In this document: positions 57,540 through 64,000 of the stretch, one piece after another
Layout: each line of letters starts with the position of its first letter
Position numbering within the stretch: the first letter of the stretch is position 1
Origin: Isoetes taiwanensis
Taxonomy: Eukaryota; Streptophyta; Lycopodiopsida; Isoetales; Isoetaceae
Direction: 5' to 3'
Assembly: GCA_021234155.1 (NCBI GenBank)
Contig: JAJEKV010000097.1
Location: 3,414,074-3,478,073, forward strand
Length of the DNA stretch: 64,000 nt
Translations under genes and position numbers: made by a program
Notes under the pieces: generated by a model
The model's database searches: none
What the model was told of the DNA's origin: nothing
Seen by the model: only the letters and a program-made list of their open reading frames with translations

Positions 57540-60500
57540 ATTCAGATATTCAAAGAACTCATAGCAACCATCAAGCTTGTTTTTACACTTCCAAGTAATA
57601 GCTCCTCCTCCCAAAAATACAAAGATATCCGGTTTGACCTTCTAGTGTGCGTGTCCTCCCCAACCAGATCATCAGAGTACGCTAAGGTTAGATCATTTGA
57701 ATCAAAGCATATACCTTGTGTTTGAGTTCCTTTGAGATATTTGAGGACACGCTTTGGTCGCTTTCTTGTTCTTTTTGGTGGCATCATGATTTCTCCCGCT
57801 AATATATTAACCGTGATAGGCTATATCAGTCGCGGTAATCGTAGCCAAGAATAATAAGCAACCCACCAAAGCCCTATAAGGAAGTTTTTCCATATCATGA
57901 TCCTCATTCATTGTTGTATCATGCACTTCAATCAACCTATGTCCAGCTGTTATAGGAGTCTTAGTAGGCTTAGCCTCAAGCAACTTAAACCTTTTGAGCA
58001 TGTTTGTTATATGCATACTCTAATGCAACTTTATCCACTTTAGCTCCCTCGTTTCGACATTTCTATTCCAAGGAATTTTTAAGTCACTTAAGCTCGACAT
58101 TTGAAAACTGACTTCAAAATGCCTTTGCATATATCCAAAATGTTTGTGGAGCTTGCAACCATGATACAATCATCTACATAGAGAGCAATTATGCAATAAT
58201 CATTATTTTGCTCAAATCTATAAAGATTTCCATCATTTTGTAACTTTGCAAATCCTTGCTCTTGCAAAACTGATTTATACATAAATACCATTCTCTTGGT
58301 GATCAAGCTTTCAACCCATATAATCGCTTCTATTAAGCTTCCAAATCATGTTCTTACCTTTGAGAGTATCCAGAGCTTGTCTCATAAAGGCCTCCTCCTC
58401 TAGTGTAGCATTTAAAAAGGCTTTTACATCCATGTGATGTAGTTCCAAGTTTTTAGCATTGGCCATAGCTAGCAAGATTCTAATACTTGAGAGTTTCACT
58501 ATAGGTGAATAGGTCTCATCATAATCCCTCCCTTTTTCTCGTGGTATATCCTTTTGTGCTACTAATCTTGCTTTTAAATTTCTTATTGCCATCGTGGTTT
58601 AATTTAATTTTATATAACCATTTGCTTCCAATTACATTCTCGCTTCCCATCATATTTCACAAGCTCATAAGTATTGGTTTCTCGCGAAAAGACTTCAATT
58701 CATCATTCATGGCCTCAATCCACTTTTCCTTGTCATTGCTTTGTAGCACTTCCTCATAGCTTTGAGGGATAATCTCATCTTCTAAGATGGACATAATCAC
58801 CATGCTCATATGTACCTCCTCTTCTACTCGCCTAATTCATCCCCGCCATATAACTTTCCTTTTTTCTAACTTGGCTTCTTCATCGGGCCTTTTCAACCTG
58901 TGTTCTTTTTTTTTTATGCCTGGAATGTCGGCAAATTTTGTTGCCGTTCTTCACCGATGTTTGGTATTTCTGGAATCTCTGTTTCAAGTGAACTTGCACT
59001 AGAGTTAACTTGTTCATCATTGTCCATATCATCTATTTCAAACTGATTTTGTACTTCTGGTCTTGGTGTAATAATTTTGACTCCTTTCTTATACCTGTCT
59101 TTGTATAGGACGGATTCATTGAACAACACATCCCTGCTGACTATGACAGATTTGGTTTCGTGAATATATATCCTATATCCCTTTGATTCCTCATCATAAC
59201 CTACTAGGAATCCTATTTTAGCTTTTGTCATCCAACTTTTTCCTTAATTCAACTGAACATGAGTGTATACCAAACATCCAAAGGCTTTCAATCTGTCATA
59301 ATTAATTTTTTTGTTAGGGTTCCATAGCAGATCTGGAATATTATCCTTAAGACTGGTAGATGGCAGCATGTTTTGAATTAGAACCAGCTTGCAATGCCTC
59401 TTCCCAAAGTTTGCTAGGTAATCCACTACCCTTGATCATTGCTCTAATCGTGATCCATTATAGTTCTATTCTTCCTTTCTCGTAAACTCCATTCGTTGGA
59501 GGAAGGAATTTTATCCCACCGGGTTATGGGACATGTAAGTCCCCAACTGCACATGGACCGAAGCTTTTAAAAGTATAATCACCACATGTATGATACCATG
59601 AGCTATACAAAAATTGTTTGAACCGCTTGGCAAGATATTCACCTCCCCTATCGATCCGACATACATTTCAATTCTGAGACTTGTTTCCCTTTCCATTTCG
59701 CCACATATCGCTTAAAGGCACTCAAGGCTTGATTTTTTTTGTTAAGCAAAGAAGTTTTACATTTTCTACTATAGTCATCCGCGAATGTGATGAAGTACCT
59801 TTTATTATTTCTACTTTGCACATTCGTGGGACCACATAAATCGAAAGTGTACTAATCCCAAAACTTGCTGAGCTCTAGATTTGCTTTTTGGAAATGGAAG
59901 CCTATTCAATTTGCCTAAAGCACATCCTTCACAAATATACTTATGATCCTTGCTCTCATGGTAATCAATGTGGCCTAACTCAATAGTGATTTTAACTTTT
60001 TGTAGTTTGTATGTGCTAATCTTCTATGCCAAAGATCCGTAGAATCTTCTCGACAGCATTTATGCTATGGTGAACTCCATTATTCATTTCAAATAAGTTT
60101 CCAACTCTCTTGGCAATAAACTTCAATTCATCTTTCATATATACATTGCATTTATCTCCTTCAAAACCACTAAAACCCCAAATCACATAACCTGACCGAC
60201 CGAAATTAAGTTCTTTTATTATTGCCGTACACACAACACATCTTCTATATTCACAACATTTCCATTTAGATCTTCTAGCTGCAAGAGCCCTTTTCCTTTA
60301 ACTTTGAAGTGCTCCATTTCCTACTTGATTTTCCTCGAACTTGTAGTTGATATGTTCTTCAAAAATTCAAGATTGTACTACCGGGATCTTTCAGCTCCAC
60401 TATCAACTACCAAATGATCGATTTGTTAGTGACAATACTCCATTTATAACAAAGAATTCATTTATTACCATCCTCATCTTCTTCCCCGCCAGCCTTTTTA

Positions 60501-60807
60501 GTTGTTTCTTTTTCTTGAGTCACAAATGCTTTATCACGCTCTCTTCCTCTTCCAAATCTGCCTCTCTATCTGATTCACCTCTTCCCCTTGCTTACCAAAA
60601 TTCTGTAGGAGTTGACATTTTGATGCAAAGATGTCCCTCCCTCCACATGTGTGTAGCAATTAAACTCCTTTTTAATTTAGAACACTCATTTTTAAAATGT
60701 CCTCGACTCATGACAATTGTAACACACAATCTTGTCTTTTCTTTTGACAACCAAACTTCGTGTGCTTCTTCATTTTGCCTTAAAATTTTCTTTTTGTTCC
60801 CACTCAC
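57540..60807 (-). pseudogene. Copia gag-pol polyprotein
   Basis: Read on the minus strand: a zinc knuckle remnant RGHFKNECSKLK (60592-60807), a pre-integrase region (60016-60234, FEMNNGVHHSINA), integrase (59244-59700, LKAFGCLVYTHVQ), integrase C-terminal part (58914-59231, KIGFLVGYDEESKGYRIY), RT (58311-58592, ARLVAQKDIP... MDVKAFLN; 58088-58306 with catalytic ALYVDDCIMVAS), linker (57807-58016, PYRALVGCLLFLA) and RNase H (57542-57787, VLKYLKGTQTQG). Each part is open for 60-105 residues, but frames change between parts. All domains are copia-type. Confidence 0.92.
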
Positions 60808-61511
60808 CCTTAATGTAATCTCACCTTCTTCCCCTGATCCAAGAATTCTCGATAAACAAAGGCTGCCAGTTTCATTTTCACCTATAGCCTTTAGATTTGC
60901 AACACTTGACTTCTTTTCTCAAATAACTACTCAAAGACCATTCAGATCTACTATCAAATTATCAAATTTGTTGAAGAATTCCTCCTACATCTTCATCTTC
61001 TCTCATTTCAAATTCTTAGTTCATTTTCAAGCAAGTCTATTTCTGAAGAGGTTTTTTTTTCATAATGTTTCAACAAATATTTTCACATTTCAGGCCCAAG
61101 AGATCTAAGCTAAGGCTTAATTGATGGACTAACCTTGCGGTGAAATGATCCCTTGTGCTTTTTAGCCCCGCTTGGGTGTGGACTTGCCTCCCCACCGGTT
61201 CCACCACCGCAGCCCCGCTGCCGACTTGCCTTCACCGGAACCACTAGTTCCACCACCGCAGCCCCCGCAGCGGATCAACTTCCTCACCGATGTCGATCCT
61301 TGCTGAATCTCGCCTAGTCGTAATCATCAGCCCAAAGACCCCCCAGCATGCATCGCCATTTGATCCACTGCATCCCGTGCAGGTCTTCTACCTCTAAAAC
61401 ATATTTGATGGCATCTTTCCACTTGGAATCCTCGGGCCACCCTTGTAAACATCAATTGTGTTTAGCAGTTTGCAAAGAAATCTTACTAGACATGTTTCTA
61501 GCTCATACCAC

Positions 61512-62184
61512 CTAACGAAGTTTGAGAGATATAAGAAATGTACACTATTGTAATGTCTAGTAAGATTTTAATACCAAATCAACTTACAACCTCAAGTCAA
61601 TAAATTTTTCGCTACAATCAAGGATTCAATAGAAAGCCACATTATGGTCATCACTCATTTCCTAAGAATCAAACACCAAGTACCATAGAAATGGAGTCAA
61701 TAGTTTTTCAAAGGCAATTTCAGCCATTAAACGTCCTTTTTAACCATGGTGCTTATATTGATACTTATGATCGGGCATAAAATAAACCATCAGAGCAACA
61801 TAGCAAAAGCATTCGCCCACGCTCCTCCTTTGTTGCTCCCGATCTACCTTATATACATCTTCTCTCTCACCCCTTTAATATAGCTTCCAACCATTCTATC
61901 CAAGAATCACGGCTGCTTAGAGCCATAAAGTCTTCTAAATTGAGCCATCTTCCTTTGCATATATCCCATGTGTCCATCAAGTTTTCGAGCCTCCCGCTCA
62001 ATTATCCTAATGCATATGTAAAATTTACCCACCTTTGACCATTGCACTTTCAGAACATTATTTCTTTTAAGATTTATAAGCATCTACCTTTGTTCTCCAT
62101 GTGAACTTCTGTACACACTTGCTAAGTACAATTTGTTCACTGAGTGCAACTCGCTTTGTTCGACTACAAGCCGATAACCCTTCA
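61512..62184 (-). repeat. 5' LTR of the copia element
   Basis: Partner of 56491-57156; see shared words there. The PBS lies immediately to its left in plus coordinates. Confidence 0.9.
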
Positions 62185-62189
62185 ACGCC

Positions 62190-64000
62190 GAAAGCACCAT
62201 AACTAGTAGATTCTAATTAAACTTCCTGCTAGAGTAATTAAGCTGTTTAAGCCCATATGAGGACTTAAGAAAACTTTGTATGATTTTCCATAATTAATGA
62301 AAAAATCATCTCATACCTTCAAAAAAAAAATGTACTTCTATTTTTTACTTAATCTAAGGTAAAAGATCCCACGGCCCTTTCCATGTCATATTATACAACT
62401 ATGTTTATTGTCTTTTAAACAATAGATCACTAGCGATGGTTTGAATTTTTATGTTTCATGGAATTTATGATCACGAGGCACAAGAAAAATGAACAAGAAA
62501 AAAAACATGCTCATTATAATTGCATCGCCATATAATTAAGTTTTTATTTTCTTGTACGGATATCTATTTTCTAATAAATTTGATCACATAGCGATTTATT
62601 GATCATTATGATCCTTTCACATAGGGGCACCTCATTTTTTTTGTGAATTCGTGTTGAGAGCATTGCACAAATGAAAAAAGGTGGTATGGGATAATGAAAG
62701 TTTTGCTACACGTTCTCTTTACCAATATGCAAATTCTCTTAACATGCATGCAAATTATGTCATCTTGAGTAGAGTGATGGTTCTACTCAAGATATGTTTT
62801 TAATGTGTATAATTTGTAGCTTCTTGCTCATGTGACTCTATTTTTAAGACTATCATTTTTTTGAAGTGATGCCTTTGTAATGAAAATTGGTTCCTTCATT
62901 GTAGATCATTAGCCTGTTCAGATACATGAGACATCCTAGTCTGTTGGTTTAGTCTGTTGGTTTAGGTATGTATTTTGAGCAAGCTTTAGACACTTTTAAG
63001 CAAGTGTTGAGGACATTTTATTTTTTGGTAGTTTTCGTTATATCTTGAATATTCTATTACACCACAATGGGTCCTTTTTCAATATAAATATGACCTAACA
63101 TTCTATTCATATATTAATTAGTGAAGACAAAAAGAGTTTATCAGCGGCCCAAGGCCGCCCTTGAACATTTGTCTTCATTGTCTTTAAAAAAATGTTTATG
63201 AACATTGTGAAAGTTAAATTCCATAGTTTGAATGCTTGTTGTATAGATATTTAATTTTATCGGCCCTAGTTGTAAAAATCTGATGGGGAAGGTGTTAGAA
63301 ATAGAGGTAAGAGTCCAGAAAAATGGGGCCAAATATACACTTCAAATCTTAGGAGGGAACATAGCAAAATAATATTATTTTTTTTTATTTGCGGCATAAG
63401 CGGCGTCTGTTCTTCCAATTTTTGCTCGATTACGGTCATTTGGTCTAGATCTAAGCGTTACACTTCATTTTTTCCTCAAAATATCGCCCAACACTGAAAG
63501 TTCTTGATTCATTGATCATTTAACGTACAGACTTAAGTATGGCGAAGAAATCATTCCCAGGCGGTGTTTCTGGCAGTTTTGGTTTTAAAAGAAGGAAGTT
63601 TTTGTCCCAATCCGGTTAAATTCTCGCTTCTCTTACGTGTTTCACCTTGTTTGCGATCGCCTCTTTTTCTATTTGAGGTAGCGGGATATTTGCCAATTGC
63701 CTCTTTTTCTATCTGCTTAATCTGGCTGTTTGAGCTACAACAAAAGGTCGGTTGGGGCTATGGCCGTCCATCACGGAGTTACGTAGCCTTTGTCAAAGGC
63801 TCCCATCGGGCCCCTTGCCTTCTGAGGCCCAGTTCATCCATGTGCATCTCATACATTGCTATTTTAATCATATTTTTTATCGATCACTATATGGACAATG
63901 CAAAAAATGTGAAAGTAGAACAAATCTAGTAGTCATTACTTGGGCATCATGGGCATACCGCCATACTAAGCACTAAAAGACCATAAAGCAAATGTGATAC
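62190..64000. other. No gene seen
   Basis: AT-rich sequence with short frames only. The 121-residue frame at 63564-63929 has no recognisable motif and ordinary low-complexity composition. Confidence 0.5.

Larger units (their letters stand above)
56491..62184 (-). mobile_element. Copia LTR retrotransposon, complete but decayed
   Basis: Two LTRs, left 56491-57156 and right 61512-62184, flank a minus-strand gag-pol with copia gene order (gag, protease, integrase, RT, RNase H when read on the minus strand). On the minus strand the LTR begins TGAAGGGTT. ACGCT at 56486-56490 and ACGCC at 62185-62189 fit a 5-bp target duplication with one change. A degenerate Met-tRNA PBS (GGTGGTATGAGC on the minus strand) lies at about 61501-61512 next to the 5' LTR, and a purine tract (GAAGGAGGAG) lies next to the 3' LTR at about 57157-57166. 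Confidence 0.9.

Noticed and set aside
60347-61108. 253-residue plus-strand open frame
   Set aside because: It lies antisense to copia gag; the F/S/L-rich composition is the shadow of K/E-rich gag, and it shows no family motif.
63564-63929. 121-residue open frame near the right edge
   Set aside because: No motif, no splice or start context, ordinary AT-rich composition.

Overview
This 64 kb window looks like repeat-dominated nuclear DNA of a land plant. The evidence is the LTR elements primed by initiator-Met tRNA (TGGTATCAGAGC), a chromovirus, a copia element, MULE and hAT debris, and several pentatricopeptide-repeat (PPR) fragments of the plant organellar RNA-editing type. A fern, lycophyte or bryophyte would fit the abundant PPR debris and the Sola-type transposon, but that is an inference. 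I see no intact cellular gene. The only host-like coding pieces are an anion-transporter (PHT4-like) exon, one good candidate exon, and PPR remnants.

Layout. 0.3-2.2 kb: LTR plus leader of a truncated Ty3-type element, followed by a LINE remnant. 3.4-4.4 kb: a four-unit tandem repeat. 5.2-5.9 kb: a duplicated MULE transposase tail. 6.6-8.0 kb: a PPR pseudogene split by a 1 kb insertion. 10.1-31.7 kb: a large chromovirus with two nested insertions. 32.1-33.7 kb: PPR debris and an array resembling LINE 5' UTR units. 33.7-38.7 kb: a decayed non-LTR retrotransposon with a pentamer/hexamer tail instead of poly(A). 40.1-42.4 kb: an L1-type element carrying only ORF1, on the minus strand. 43-56 kb: mostly blank DNA with several MITEs, palindromes and gene scraps. 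56.5-62.2 kb: a complete but decayed copia element on the minus strand.

The main discovery candidate is the chromovirus at 10117-31709. Between its 5' LTR and gag it carries two extra genes. Each is preceded by the same module: two copies of a 67-nt double hairpin, then a TATAAATA box, then about 120 nt to the ATG. The first gene (12313-13521) ends in an unmistakable histone H3 fold, recognisable from the N-terminal helix to the last residues. The second (14245-15733) encodes an unrecognised protein with an acidic centre and is followed by an AATAAA signal. Downstream come gag with a CCHC knuckle, protease, RT, RNase H, integrase and a C-terminal chromodomain. So one retrotransposon encodes both a histone-H3-like protein and a domain of the type that reads methylated H3. 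The copy is dead (frameshifts, broken protease motif, nested insertions), so function must be tested on intact relatives.

A second system is a 9.2 kb DNA transposon (18539-27712) inserted exactly between RT and RNase H of the chromovirus. It has GGGTAAAAGC termini, a 4-bp target duplication (CCAA), a Sola-like transposase, and minus-strand coding material resembling an FCP1-type phosphatase and a ULP1-type protease. A 321-bp MITE at 48633-48953 has the same termini and its own 4-bp duplication (TTAT), so the family has mobilised at least two forms here.
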